Of a stretch of DNA of 64,000 bases, positions 11,631 to 23,117 are shown piece after piece. Origin of the DNA: Timema cristinae. Its lineage: Eukaryota > Arthropoda > Insecta > Phasmatodea > Timematidae. The position numbers were made by a program, and so were the translations under genes. Below the pieces are notes generated by a model, which had not been told where the DNA came from, did not search any database, and was given only the letters and a program-made list of their open reading frames with translations. How positions within the stretch are numbered: the stretch's first letter is position 1; each line of letters opens with the position of its first letter. The DNA is taken from positions 49,483,069 to 49,547,068 of the forward strand of contig JBCFYV010011164.1 of NCBI GenBank assembly GCA_039000515.1. Direction: 5' to 3'.

Positions 11631-11913
11631 TTATTATTTATTATTATTAGCACCGCGTCTTACTACCCATTCGGTTATACACACTTACGCTAATGTGTAA
11701 TGGTAGGGTGATTGTGAGATGAAATGAAGGACCTATCAGTTTAACGTGGAATCCGAACCACGGTGGAGGCCTGGCATTCCACACATTCACAAGATGTCTT
11801 GTCAGAGGTGAAGGAAGGGTTTGGTAATCAGATAAATCTGTGCCGGGACCGAGGATTGAACCCCGGCCGCCAGCACAGAAGTCTGACACCTTACCCCTAG
11901 ACCACCAGGTCAC
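11631..11913 (-). repeat. SINE-A, full length with 12-bp TSD
   Basis: Complete minus-strand SINE-A with A box, B box and the GTAAGACGCGGTGCTAAT tail. The flanking duplication caatattttatg occurs at 11619-11630 and 11914-11925. It sits in the synergin intron between exons 13758 and 10969. Confidence 0.9.
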
Positions 11914-12221
11914 CAATATTTTATGGTATTGCAATTAATTTTTCATGAGAAAAATTTTGGAGTAGGCTCATATGTGAAGAAAGTTGACTAGAGATTTTTT
12001 TACACAGGCTTACATTTGAAATTTTTGGCCGTTACTGCATACAATACCTTACTCCAAGATATAAGTCTAATATATATTTTATTTCATGAATAAATATTTA
12101 CCAAGGAAGAAAGGGATTTTAAAAAGTTTTTAAATGTAGGCCAATTTTTTTTACATACAATATTATATCCATTTAAAATTACTTATTTACTTAAAATGGT
12201 AAATAATCTCTGCACTAACTA

Positions 12222-12442
12222 CAGTAGCCCCATGACTTCTTTGGTGCCGACTGACAGCTGACGGCTTTGTAAAGTTACCAGGCCAAATTATGTATCCTTA
12301 TGCCAAACCATATGATCTGCAAAAACATGTGTTTAGCAGCTGTCACTTCTGACAGTCAAAATTTAGGTATATACCTAAATGTTGACTGTCAGAAGTCAGC
12401 TGTGAGCTGTCAGTCAGCACCAAAGAAGCCATGGGATTACTG
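12222..12442. mobile_element. Mariner-type MITE (fold-back, TA target)
   Basis: Long inverted repeats start CAGTAGCCCCATGACTTC on the left; the right end, reversed, gives CAGTAATCCCATGGCTTC. Both continue to TTTGGTGC and a GACTGACAGCT stretch. TA dinucleotides at 12220-12221 and 12443-12444 look like the target duplication. The centre is also self-complementary (taggtatatacctaa). At 221 bp with no coding capacity it fits a Tc1/mariner MITE inside a synergin intron. Confidence 0.82.
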
Positions 12443-12769
12443 TATGTGTGTTTGCACTGTCACTACTGTCACTAACACTGTCAATTTGATTTACGTTTAT
12501 TTGTTGCATTTATCACTCGTATTAAGTTAGCTCAAGGCAAATTTAACATTATATGAGATGAGATTGGCTTGTTGCACAAAGGGTTAGTCATATATACATA
12601 AAGCCTTATCTAAAACATTTGGGGTTAGTTTGATATGATTTCTAGTTTCCAAGCAGAAAAATATATATTAAGCTAGATCTATAATTAGGACTTAAAACCT
12701 TAGTATAGTCAGAAAAAATACCAAACTAAGACAAAAATAAGAAAATACTTTCTTCTCTTTAGAACCATG

Positions 12770-12995
12770 CATTTTACTACCTGTTTGGGTATACGTACTT
12801 AGGCTAATATGTCAATGATAAGGAAACTAAATTTAGAGGAAGTAAACCTGCATTTGCGTGGAGGGAGAGTGGAAAACCATGGCAAAGAAAAAAAACTTCA
12901 GTGAATCCGACAAGTATTTGAACCTCAATTTCTTCGTCGTAGGCAATCTTGTCTAGTGCAAGAGTAACACCTTAGACTAGGCCTATATGGCCACG
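12770..12995 (-). repeat. SINE-B copy (tRNA-derived)
   Basis: Minus-strand copy of the second SINE family. It has the tail (ctacctgtttgggtatacg reversed), the body phrase tttgcgtggagggagagtgg, a B-box remnant ttgaacctca and an A-box remnant. It lies in the synergin intron and is degenerate. Confidence 0.7.
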
Positions 12996-13261
12996 AAACA
13001 CATGAAGTGTTTTTAAAATCAATGTAACTTTTTATTATAGCAAGTTATATAATTTCAAATAATTTTTAATCAAACCAAGACATCTTATTAGGTCAACAAA
13101 GTATAAATAAAAGCCTAAATTTGTGTTTTTTGTGCTCACCATATCTTACTACCCACTCATCCAGGGCTACCTCCAACTACTGTAATTAAAATTATAGTAA
13201 AAGTAACCACAAAAAAATGTCTTAGAGAGATAATGAAGGAATAATAAAATAATATTTTGTT

Positions 13262-13550
13262 ATTATTATTATTATTATTATTAGCACCGCGTCTTACTAC
13301 CCGTTTGGGTTATACACACTTATGCTAATGTGTAAGTGGTAGGTGATTGTGAGATGAAATGAAGGACCTACAGTTTAACGTGGAATCCGAACCACGGTGG
13401 AGGCCTGGCATTCCCCACATTCACAAGATAGTCTTGTCAGAGGTGAAGGAAGGGTTTGGCAATCAGCTAAATCTGTGCCAGGGACCGAGGATTGAACCTC
13501 AAACCCCCAGCACAGAGGTCCAACACCTTACCCCTAGACCACCAGGTCAC
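13262..13550 (-). repeat. SINE-A copy
   Basis: Near-complete minus-strand copy ending in an ATT microsatellite at 13262-13283. The B-box region is altered (attgaacctcaaacccc). No clean target duplication is visible. It sits about 200 bp from the donor of the 13758 exon. Confidence 0.88.
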
Positions 13551-13757
13551 CTGAATATTAAAAGATAAATAAGTCATGTAATATTATTAAATTTGTAAAT
13601 GTGGTAAACTTTAAAAAAATAAATTTTTTGAAGTCTCAAGTGTTTTTAATCATGTCATTATAACTAGTTCCTTGGCACTCTTTGCAAGCTGAAGCCTGAC
13701 CTTTTGTTATTTGTATTTTAAAATCCATATATAACTATTCAACATTTTAATCTTCAC

Positions 13758-13964
13758 CTTGTTAGTTGAGGCAGCCATGAGGCGTAACCTCTGCTGCTGT
13801 TTCAGATATTCCCTATGCTTCTGGTCATCAGTGGCTGCTTGTTGTTGTTTGGAGGCAGGCAGTACCCTTGCTGTTGCTGGGGCCACATATTAGAAGTGGC
13901 CAATGTAGGTAGCCTCATTCCAAAGGCCGGCCGAAGAGCAGGTGTGTCTGCCCGAAAGGGGTGC
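13758..13964 (-). CDS. SYNRG: Synergin gamma homologue, N-terminal Gln-rich exon (frame broken as assembled)
   Basis: The donor AACAAG/GTGAAG (13758/13757) is clear. The acceptor is probably tttcaag at 13965-13966. The 3' half encodes QQQAATDDQKHREYLKQQQR and then LRLMAAST, a charged Gln-rich coiled segment like the vertebrate EEQQKRFEQQQKLLEEE and QKLRLLSS region. The 5' half reads best in another frame as FGMRLPTLATSNMWPQQQQG, similar to the Met/Gln-rich N-terminus of the family. The 3' frame has a TAA near 13893. A single-base indel around 13862-13875 would join the halves, as in the long exon. Alternatively the true acceptor is the ccccag near 13882 and only the 3' half is coding. Confidence 0.6.
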
Positions 13965-14313
13965 CTTGAAAACACATTATTGAACTTTGTTAGTAAATAT
14001 ATTTTATGCAATTATTTTAATAGTGTGTAATGTTTATTCTGTCATTTTCTAATTTAAAATAATGTCATTAAATAAACAATATTGTTTTAATAGAATGGTG
14101 ATGATTTCATTCACAAGTAGTTTAAAAACATTATTCTGCTTTTACTCCACCTAACCTACCTGTTAGCCATTTGGTTTAATTTAAATTCACGGATGGCAAA
14201 CACGTCTATTTCACGTCATGCTACTTTTCCTTAATTAAATTAACAGAGATACAATCAAATTAAACAATTTCACACATTTTTCATTTCAAGGTGAATATGT
14301 TGACAGTTGTCAC

Positions 14314-14334
14314 CTGATCAGTTTTTCTAGCCAT
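14314..14334 (-). CDS. Possible start exon of the synergin gamma homologue
   Basis: Seven codons (MARKTDQ) begin at an ATG in good context (catcATGG) and end exactly at a CAG/GTGACA donor. A TATA-like ttatat lies about 20 bases upstream of the ATG. The exon ends in phase 0, which fits a phase-0 acceptor at 13965 only if the next exon has an indel. No homology can be tested on so short a peptide. This is a position-based guess. Confidence 0.3.
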
Positions 14335-14609
14335 GATGTTAGGAGAAATATAAGGAGAATGCGCTGCTATCGCTTGGCATTAAACGCTATATTAAATAGG
14401 GTCATGCTGCATTTCTTAATAAATAGATATATTATTGATTCAATTTAAATAATTAATTTTAAATTTTGATCAAATTGATTGAAGAGTGAGTCATTGAATG
14501 CTACGGAGCTTAAAACAAATTAATAATTACATTTAGCAATATTTCTTGAGTGTCTTTAGCTTACTTAAGGAAAAGCACCTACATCTAATTTTATGAAAAA
14601 AGGTGTGTG

Positions 14610-14825
14610 TGCACCTCATCTTAGTAACTGTTTGGGCTATATGTATATTTACACTAATAGGGTAAGGATGAGGAGGATACAATTTTGAGTAAATTTACTT
14701 GTGTTTAGTGGAATTAGGGTATAAATAAATTTAACAAATTCTTCCTTAGTGTACCCAACCAGGATTTGAGTCCATCTTATCTAACCAGCAGTATATTCTA
14801 TTGTGATTTCCACTGATGCGGTTCA
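14610..14825 (-). repeat. SINE-B copy, degenerate
   Basis: A reversed SINE-B tail (catcttagtaactgtttgggc) is followed by the body and a B-box remnant (aggatttgagtcc). It lies just upstream of the tentative synergin start exon. Confidence 0.6.
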
Positions 14826-15060
14826 AGATTTTAAAATGAATATAGTATAGTTGATTGGTTATGGTGAAGAAAAATTCATCAATAGTGTTGGGATGAGTGC
14901 TGTGTTGTATTTCTTGACACTTGATGCTATTCTGTGTTTGTTGTTCAGGCCTATGTATAAGGGGGAACAATTATTAGAGCTAAAATTAGTTGTTTTATTT
15001 AGGCGTTATGGTGCCTTCTTGCAAGTTCAAAAACATACGCTACTTAAATCTAGAATCTGA

Positions 15061-18000
15061 AAATGTCACTATTCCAGGAAGACATAGCTATATTTCTATA
15101 CATAGCTAGGAATATAAACTTGGTTTCTGAATACAACATTTTCTGGTGGGAACGCAGGTATATTTAATTAAATAAAACTACTGCTATTGATTGCCATTAA
15201 TCCAAAAACTTACTCGTGGGGCATCACTACACAGTGAGAGGTAATATTTAAAAGTATGTGTCCAATGGAATTGATTTCACGATTTAGAACATTACAAAGG
15301 TCATTCCTGTTCACAAATCTCACAGTTCACAATTACTTTACGTAGGGCCATATAAATAACTTGTATTCACTATACAACAGGCATCGTGTGCATTATGAAA
15401 GAATGTGCTGAAAGCAAGACAACCATAAATGGTGTAGCGAGGATTGGAATTAAACTTAGACGGGGACCACTAGTAGGTTAATTCTCTTGTGTAAAATTTT
15501 ATATATTAGCGGAAACTTGTGTATGAAGAAACAATTTTTGCCAAAAATGTTTTTAAACAATATGGCCTTATAGCGGTTAGGCCTCAAAGATTGTTTTATA
15601 TTGATTGCCTCTAGAAGCTATTTAGATATTTTTTTTTTTATTAATTTGGGTTTAATTTGTCCTTCTTTCACTCAACTGGTTATTGTTTTTCTTGGTTAAT
15701 TGTTCTCACTGACATCTGTCCATCTGCAGCTTATCAAATTTTAAGAACATGGTAAGGGGAGAATGTAAAGCACACTCGGATAATACATCCAAAGCATTCT
15801 TCAGATTTCACTAAAAGTGTCTCGATTTATTGTACCATAGCCTAAGTTCGTCTCACAAAGTACCTTTGTTTTGCTTATATGACAACGTGCTACAAGGTTC
15901 TGAATTATCACATGTCTATCGGGTCCAGTATTTAGTTCATAGACAAAGCTGAAAGCTAGAGTATGATTTACACATTGCCTCATTATCAAAGTTTAAAACT
16001 GGCACCAAAGTTGAGTTTTAATAACAGCTCATTTCTGGAGGGAAAGAGGTCCAGTTAGTACCCCCACCCTCTAGGCTGCACTACTACATTTCAGTATTCA
16101 GTACAATCGGAATCTGGGAAGAAGGTAAATAATTTATAACATTTGATGATGTTACATCATACTACCCCCATACTAATCTTCAAGTAATACTACCCACTCC
16201 TTATGAAACCGCAATATTAATCAACTTCCTGCAATATTAAGCCTTTCTATTGTAGTCCGATGCAGAATCCGTCTACAATACCAAGCCATATCAAACAAGA
16301 ATAAACTCCCTGCAATCAATAAAATGTTCAAATACTTACCCTTTGTATCTTCTGACTAGAACAACCTTCAAGGTCGGACTATACTCACCACGTCCTAAAT
16401 TGAAGCGTGGGACGAACGAGCCTTGGTGTAACTGCACTGATGTGCCAAGTGATTCCGATGGGACTCGGGAATGACGCTCACAACAGTATAGAAATTACGA
16501 CTAATCTGCTGCCCTGCGGGCAAGACGGAATCTTCCGCCAAGACAGCGCGTGATGTGTGTACGTCACTGGTGCTCTGATCAAAAAGATCCTTTGTCAACA
16601 CTGGTGGACGTGATGAAGAGAGGCACGCCAATTCAAGCTTGATCGATGGTGTACGTGCTGATTTTCATCCATCTAGGTGGCCGATGGGACGTCACCGACG
16701 TATATGGACATCCCTCTCACCCCCCTCACCAGGTGATTAGAAACTCTATTTAAGCTCGGTTATTTTGAAGACTTTTTGACTATTAAACTGGACGCCTTCA
16801 GAGAAGTCATGTCCTAGAATATTGTATTAGACACCGTCAGGATAAGTCCGGTCATTTTCAGGATGTTTTCATATTCTCTTTATATTTATTTCATCAATAT
16901 TATTTTAATAGACTTGAACAATGGCTTGTTCAATTTTGAAATTAAAGTAACGTATTTATTGGAATAAACCTGAATAGGCAGCGTAAACTATTTGCTAAAA
17001 TTAATATTGTTTGTAATACTAAATTTTGTAAGGAGACACCTAATTCTTTTCTTCGCCAATTAGGCGCTAGTGTCAATGAGGTCACTGAATATATCAGATT
17101 GCCATATTTTGAACTAATCTTTGCTAGAAGTATTTAATTTGAATTGTCTGAATTTAGCTGTTAATGTAAACTCATCTTTTGACTATGTTTTATTAATTTG
17201 AATTGTTTGGTAAAGTAACGTAAGATTTTGCTGATCGATTGATTTTGACTTTAAATATTTTCCTAATTATTTAATTGAATTTATTTTGGTTTGTCTAGAC
17301 TTCTTTTGTATGTTATATAATTTTTATTAACAAGCAGGGATCTTGTTAACGACCGTAGTTGTGTCTACATTTAATAGTCCCGCGGGAGTTTGACCTATGG
17401 TATGTAATCCAAACTCTTGTGTTTCCCGAAATATCCGTACGATATTAAATTTAACTTCCCTTTTTTCTTTTTTTTTCTGTATTCAATGTAGCGTAGCAGA
17501 CAACATTCGTACCAATTTCAAAGATGCCCATTGGCTCTTTTCTTTTTGTAGCCAAAAAATATCTGACTAGACATTTATAAAGTAATTTGCTCGGATAGTC
17601 AACACTTTAGGTTGTTTTGTCAATATTCACTGTTGTGAAACTGACATTGTGTTGTTGGATCGGGGGTTGACTCTTCCAGACTAACTAGTTGACTTAAGAA
17701 CATGTTTCATGTTTGGAAACATTCACATGATAGTACTGCATATTTGTTTAATATTATTTTAAACACAACCCCTGATGGATAATTGAGGCTATGTAAATTA
17801 TTGTTTAAATTGTTATTTTATTAAATAAAATATTCATATTGTTACCAAATTGTTGCTAATGTCGTTCTTCTCTATAACTTTTTGTAGCTTATCCTCACTT
17901 TCCTTTTAGTCTAGTATGGCGTAGCTAAAGTGGTAGTAGAGTGGGTGGTAACAAATTTATCTCTGAAAGGCAATAAACTCCAATGACAAAGGAAGGGGTA

Positions 18001-18360
18001 GACCATTGAGCTCTATAATATAACTGGATGGACATCTGAGGCTGAAATGTTCGAACTGTCGTTTGCACACCATTGTGTAAGAGCGAAAATAACTTTAGGG
18101 TATCCCTTTATCTCTTACACACATTCAAGGCAATGTGGTATTTTGACATCACTTGCTAATTTGTATGAATAAATTATATACAATCAATGCATGGGGTAGT
18201 TAAATGAAATATATGTGTTGGTAAAAGGTTTGACCAACATAATTCAATTCGAAACTCGTGACTTGTTTCTTTAAATAAGTTGATGTCGGCTAACATATAC
18301 TATTCTTTTGGAAGGAAGTTCCTTTTCGAAGGTCTTATCTCTTATCAGAGTCCTACCACA
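15061..18360. other. AT-rich intergenic stretch without a recognisable gene
   Basis: No ORF with family motifs was found. A GC-richer block at about 16390-16740 contains a gggacgtcaccgacgt motif and a ctatttaag TATA-like sequence. It might be a promoter or a terminal repeat of an unknown element, but no coding sequence follows. A CCCGCGGGAGTT-type motif at about 17380-17392 recalls tcccgcggtagtt at about 49730. Confidence 0.5.
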
Positions 18361-19064
18361 GTCTAATATATACAGTGGTGAAGCTTACTAGTGGTGAAAA
18401 GTGCAACCCTGCGCGACGCTAGCGCTTCAAGTGACCTGCAAGCAGATGCACGGATCTGTCCATTAAGTTGCATAGCTCTGCACTTAGAACATCAGTTTAA
18501 AACGTTATTTATTCAGATATATTAAATTTCTTTGATAAGGAAACGTTAATTGAAGAATTAACAAATCACTAGGAAGATAATGTACAGCATTTAATCTTAG
18601 TTGAGCGTTAAGTTAATTACAGTAATCGTGTTGCGCCTTTTAAGAACATCATTATTAAATCCTCCGATTTAATTCAAAATTATAAATTAATTATAATGTG
18701 TAACTTTACAAAATATAATCTAGGCCTATAAACTAATGGAGAAAGTAATATATTTTATGTTTATGCTACATCAAAACTATTAATTGAAGTAGCAGAATAA
18801 CATAAAAATTGTATATAAGGACGTCAAGGAAAATACACACTGATAATAAGATGAATTTTAATTTGATTAATTTATTTACTTTACATAAAATATGTTGTAA
18901 AGTAAGCTAACTTAAACACAGGTAGCAAACTTTAACAGTAATCAAATCTTTTAGTTTTGTGTATAGTCATGATCACACTTTTCTTAGTCAGTACCCCAAA
19001 TGGTTAAAGGTAAGGTTTTTTTTCTTTGCTTGGATTGAAGCATTTCGTTACTAAATTTCAGAGT

Positions 19065-20289
19065 TTAATATAGCCTAATATTTACAAACAGTTTAATGAG
19101 AGAAAGTTTTGTATCTTGGCAGCATTCAACTGGAAATCCAGGAAAATTCATCAGTGATTTGAAAAACACTGCCTCACATTTATTTTTATGAGCAAACTCG
19201 TCAAATTCGCATGCCAACTGATTTTCACAATTTTCCAAAAATGTAAAAACGAAATTTTTGCAAATCATTAAGCTTCCAAATTCAATAGTTATTATGTTTT
19301 GGAAATGAGTATACACTTTTTGCTTTTGTCAACAATATTGTCTTTCTCAGTTAAAAATGATTTGCATTTAAAACACATTTGTGGACTGCAAAAAGTTTTT
19401 TTTTAAATATACACAAATCTCTTGAGAAATCATTGCTATTAATGACTATCTCTAACGCGCAGCTCTCAATTTCAGGCTCCAATAATAAATAAAATCCTAA
19501 TGTTGTGTGCAGATTTAAAGTCCAAAATTAATGGTATCCAGTCCACAGTTTCACAATTGCCAGTTGTGGTGTTGTCACAGTTGAATAGCGTACTCAACGT
19601 TTCACTATTAAAGGCCGAAATAAAATGCTTTGGAGATGGATTGCTTCGAATTCCCCTTTGTGCCTAATTACTGAAAAAAAAGTCCACACTATCCTGATTA
19701 TTTTTCTTGTCAACAAATATTTGCCACTTAATCTATCTTCTAATGGCTTATTCACAAACATCCCGAGGGAGTTATTGTTAATTTTCAAACCTTTAACACA
19801 TTTTATTATATTGGTGACTCCTTATTTTGTGAACCACAAATCTTCCATTCTTCAATTATAAAATAACTTTAAGGTGCTTAGAACTTTTAGTTATGCCATT
19901 TCTTAAAGGTATAGGGCCGTTAACAAAATAACCATTACATATGTCGAACCAATCATTAATTTTTTTTGGCAAAACTCAGCTGTAACAAAAGCCACAGACT
20001 CTATAGTGCCACAAGCAACAAGTATTTCAATGGCGGCAGCTTCAGTGTGACTTAAAACCCGAGCAGCAATACAACCTTTCATCTTTGAAAATGGTGGTAG
20101 TAAACAGACTTTTGTGTCAGTTTTGGAGCCAATTGGGTACTTTCTATCGATGTCATTTAAATACAAAGTTAAAATGTGTTTCCCTGGTGTACCGTGGATA
20201 GAGACTAGCTCAGCACCAAGAACATCTTTTGTACTCACCCTATTCGACAGAGAAGCTGGGGTCTCGTATGTTGACAGAAATCGCTCCAC
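19065..20289 (-). pseudogene. P-element-like (THAP9-type) transposase relic
   Basis: Three minus-strand open blocks follow one another in N-to-C order. 20289-19903 contains PPFSKMKGCIAARVLSHTEA and a VAFVTAEFCQ-like stretch, corresponding to the KMKVKLAAQVLS-type region late in P transposases. 19788-19594 contains FFSVIRHKGEFEA, matching the ENFFSVIRxxGG signature. 19316-19065 ends LIKLFVNIRLY, like the C-terminal region. Stops and frameshifts separate the blocks, and the THAP domain and the catalytic N-terminal part are not seen. The family call rests on remembered motifs. No terminal repeats were found. Confidence 0.65.
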
Positions 20290-20721
20290 GGAACGACCTT
20301 GTGCCGGTTCACTACAAAAACTCTGTCTGAAAGGTCGGCGTTTGATTCAATTATTTCACCTGACTAAAGCAATCGGTGTAAAGAGCGCATGCGCGTTATG
20401 GTGAATTTTAAGTGGATCTCTAGTTCCTCGTGTGCCTGACGTCGCCCCCACCCCCATGGTTCAGTGTCTCTACGGCGTTGTGCGCAGGCACCGCAGAAGA
20501 CGTCGGCGAAGTGATTGGATATTTGTGACTGCTTCATTATCTCATCCTTCCATCCCTCCTTCCCCCCACTAATCCGAACCGAATATAAGCGAGTGCCCAA
20601 CAATGAAAGGCACTCTTTGATGCCATGTAGCTCTCTAGGACTGATTAAAATGTAAGTTATTGTAAAAGATGGGAATTGAACTTAGACTATGTTCGGCTAC
20701 GATTCAGGTGAGGGTTCAACT

Positions 20722-21050
20722 TACGGTTAAGATGTAACCAATCTTTTCGGATACAATTAGATGTTAGTTCATTTTTGGAACATACATATATTTTCTGCTA
20801 TTAGTGTTAGTAGTCAGATGGTTTATATCTATTGTTATTATGTTACCAGCCTTTTGGGATCAATTAGATGTTAGTTTATCTTTGAAACTTACATATATTT
20901 TTTACTATTAGTGTTAGTTGTCAGATGGTTTTAATCTATTGTTATAGTGTTACCATTCTTTTGGGATAAATTAGGTGTTAGTTTATTTGTTTTATTGAAA
21001 CTTACGTATATTCATGACTGACAGTCTTAATCGTTTGATGGTTTTATCTC
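20722..21050. repeat. Minisatellite, about 115-bp unit, 2.7 copies
   Basis: The phrase ttttgggatcaattagatgtt and its variants recur near 20731, 20845 and 20960. In each copy it is followed by cttacatatattt and ttagtgttagt-type phrases. Just upstream (20390-20610) lies a CpG- and GC-richer block with a gaatataagcgag TATA-like motif. Confidence 0.75.
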
Positions 21051-21837
21051 TAATACTAATAACTAATAATACTAATAACTAATAAGAATTGTAACACCGC
21101 CCTTACTCTTCCCCGAAGAATAAGGCTGGCGCACAACGGACAATAAGAAATAACATAAGAAAATACAATAATTGCAGAGGGGCCGTGAGGATACAAACAA
21201 AAGTAAATAGGCCGACTACGGGTCCATATACTTATATTCTCCACGAACTCACACCTCAATTATGTTGATGTTCATAACAACAGGAGAGGGAAGGATAAAG
21301 CAGGAAAACCTTGATTTAGAAAACTATATGTCATTGATAACAATTTGTAGTTTTATTGATTGAGAAAAATAAACTTGAACATAGTATTGAAATAAGTAAT
21401 TTGGTTGTACAATCTTGAATTACTTACAATTAATGTAACCTTTAGCATACGATCATGATATCGTAATCGACAACAACGAATAATGAACCTTATAAGCCCG
21501 CAAGGCTAATGAGTTAAATGACGACAATATTCCAATACAAAGTCTGGCTATGCAGACAAAACATGCTCCTTACGTAACGATAATACAACACTATTGCCGT
21601 ATGGGCCATTCAGTTAAAAAGGGATCATACCAAAATATTTATACCTTTACATTTACAATAAAAAAACTTCCCATTGCCTGATGGGCAATTTAGATATAAA
21701 CAATTTCCCACAGATATCCCTGTTATATCAGTTTGCGCAAAGAATATTCCCTACAAAACAATTAGAATAGACGCCATATTGGCGATGCAAAACAAACATT
21801 TATTATTCCAAGTCCAGAATAGACTCCAACGTTTATA

Positions 21838-22330
21838 GTGATGCAAAGTTCTAAGTCCAAATATGTTAGGCATATTTATAAGTCCAATACGACGAAAAGA
21901 CTCTAAGTTCAAAACTGATTACGTAACATATTTATCTAAGTCCAAATATTTGCATTTTCATAAGTCCAATTTTTGACATCATTACAAGTTAAATTACCAA
22001 GAAAATATTCTAAGTCCAAAAATATTTGCATTTTTATAAGTCCAAGTTTTGACATTATTACAAGTTAAATTACCACGAAAATATTCTAAGTCCAAAAATA
22101 TTTGATATTTTCATAAGTCCAAGTTTTTGACATCATTACAAGTTAAATTACCACGAAAATATTCTAAGTCCAAAAATATTTGCATTTTTATAAGTCCAAG
22201 TTTTGACATGTTTACAAGTTAAATTACCAAGAAAAAATTCTAAGTCCAAACATGTTCTGAATATTTAAAGGTTGAATACGACGAGATATATTCTAAGTCC
22301 GAAATGTTTTCCATAATAACGTCGTACCTT
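21838..22330. repeat. AAGTCC-rich minisatellite, about 75-bp unit
   Basis: The phrases ctaagtccaaaaatatttg, ataagtccaagttttgaca and acaagttaaattacca repeat about four times between 21935 and 22250. More diverged copies extend to both sides. It lies downstream of the 22804-25341 minus-strand transcription unit. Confidence 0.85.
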
Positions 22331-22803
22331 GCGAATATTTCCTGGACACACAAGGTGTGTCCTAAAGGACAGCCTGCCAAGAAGTACCGTCCATGTCGAA
22401 CTACACCGGTATTTATACGATTATACAAGCTCAAAGAGGGGGAAGAAAGGTAAATACAAAACATCGGTCAACACGACAAAATGACGAGAGGGAGGGGTTA
22501 AAATATCAAGGTCAACACACGCGGAGCTGGTAGAGTTTACGTCGACCAATTAACACTGGCATAACAATCCATTTTGCGCAGGCGCGTCACACACATTATC
22601 CACACCCCACCCGGGGAATAGAACATTTTACAAGTCCAAGATTTTTCCTCGCATAGTTGATTGATATTTTGGTGGTGGCAAGTTGTTGTCTTTTTTGTGA
22701 TTGGGAAACAGTAAGTTGACGCAGCGATAATTGGGCACTTTGGTGAGTTTTCTTGTATTAAACTCTTTTTTGGAGCATATATCTCAAATAAATGCTACAA
22801 TAC

Positions 22804-22962
22804 CTTCCCTTCACGAAGAGCGGTATCATGTTTCAGGTATTTAATTAAAAGTTGTTCATTAGAGCCTAATTCATCGAGAGTGTACACCCTATTCCCGTTA
22901 GTTTGCCGAGATACGATGATAGGAGTTGACAAGCGAGCTCGTTTTGTGGGGGTTCCTGACAT
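22804..22962 (-). CDS. Unrecognised small basic ORF, second cistron or alternative start
   Basis: A 53-codon open frame begins at ATG 22962, 65 bases after the stop of the preceding ORF and in the same predicted exon. It encodes MSGTPTKRARLSTPIIVSRQ, a VYTLDELG segment and KYLKHDTALREGK. TKRAR looks like a nuclear-localisation cluster. It can end at a donor AAG/GTATTG (22804/22803) in phase 0. If unspliced, it stops two codons later, giving 55 residues. Its base composition is more coding-like than its surroundings. I do not recognise the family. Either the mRNA is dicistronic or this is a separate transcript. No next exon was identified. Confidence 0.45.
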
Positions 22963-23027
22963 GTTTTTTCTAAGTTCGTGTGTGCGCTATGCTCTAAGCA
23001 GGCCCTACCCTCCTCGTATTATCCTCT

Positions 23028-23077
23028 TCATTTCTGCACAGCTTGCTCTAGGATCTCATCGAGCGGCTCTGAGACAG
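23028..23077 (-). CDS. Second exon of the unrecognised 115-residue gene
   Basis: A strong acceptor (T-rich tract ending ttttttatag, AG at 23078-23079) opens an exon. Its first two bases complete the codon left by the 25044 donor. It continues in frame for 15 codons, AVSEPLDEILEQAVQK including the split codon, to a TGA at 23030-23028. Neither of the other two frames stays open past the first 10 codons. The phase match and the acidic amphipathic tail support direct splicing. An additional exon in the 2-kb intron cannot be excluded. Confidence 0.55.
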
Positions 23078-23117
23078 CTATAAAAAACAAACAAACAGGA
23101 ACATCTAGTTAGCAGAT

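Noticed and set aside
11647..11934. 95-codon minus-strand ORF
   Set aside because: Lies entirely within a full-length SINE-A; the same frame recurs in other copies.
16395..16631. 78-codon minus-strand ORF as first synergin exon
   Set aside because: No family resemblance, no clear donor in phase, and far from the other exons; kept only as a possible alternative first exon region.
18361..18480. cagtggtg at about 18375 as a transposon end for the P-like relic
   Set aside because: No matching inverted end was found to the right of 20289 and no target duplication.
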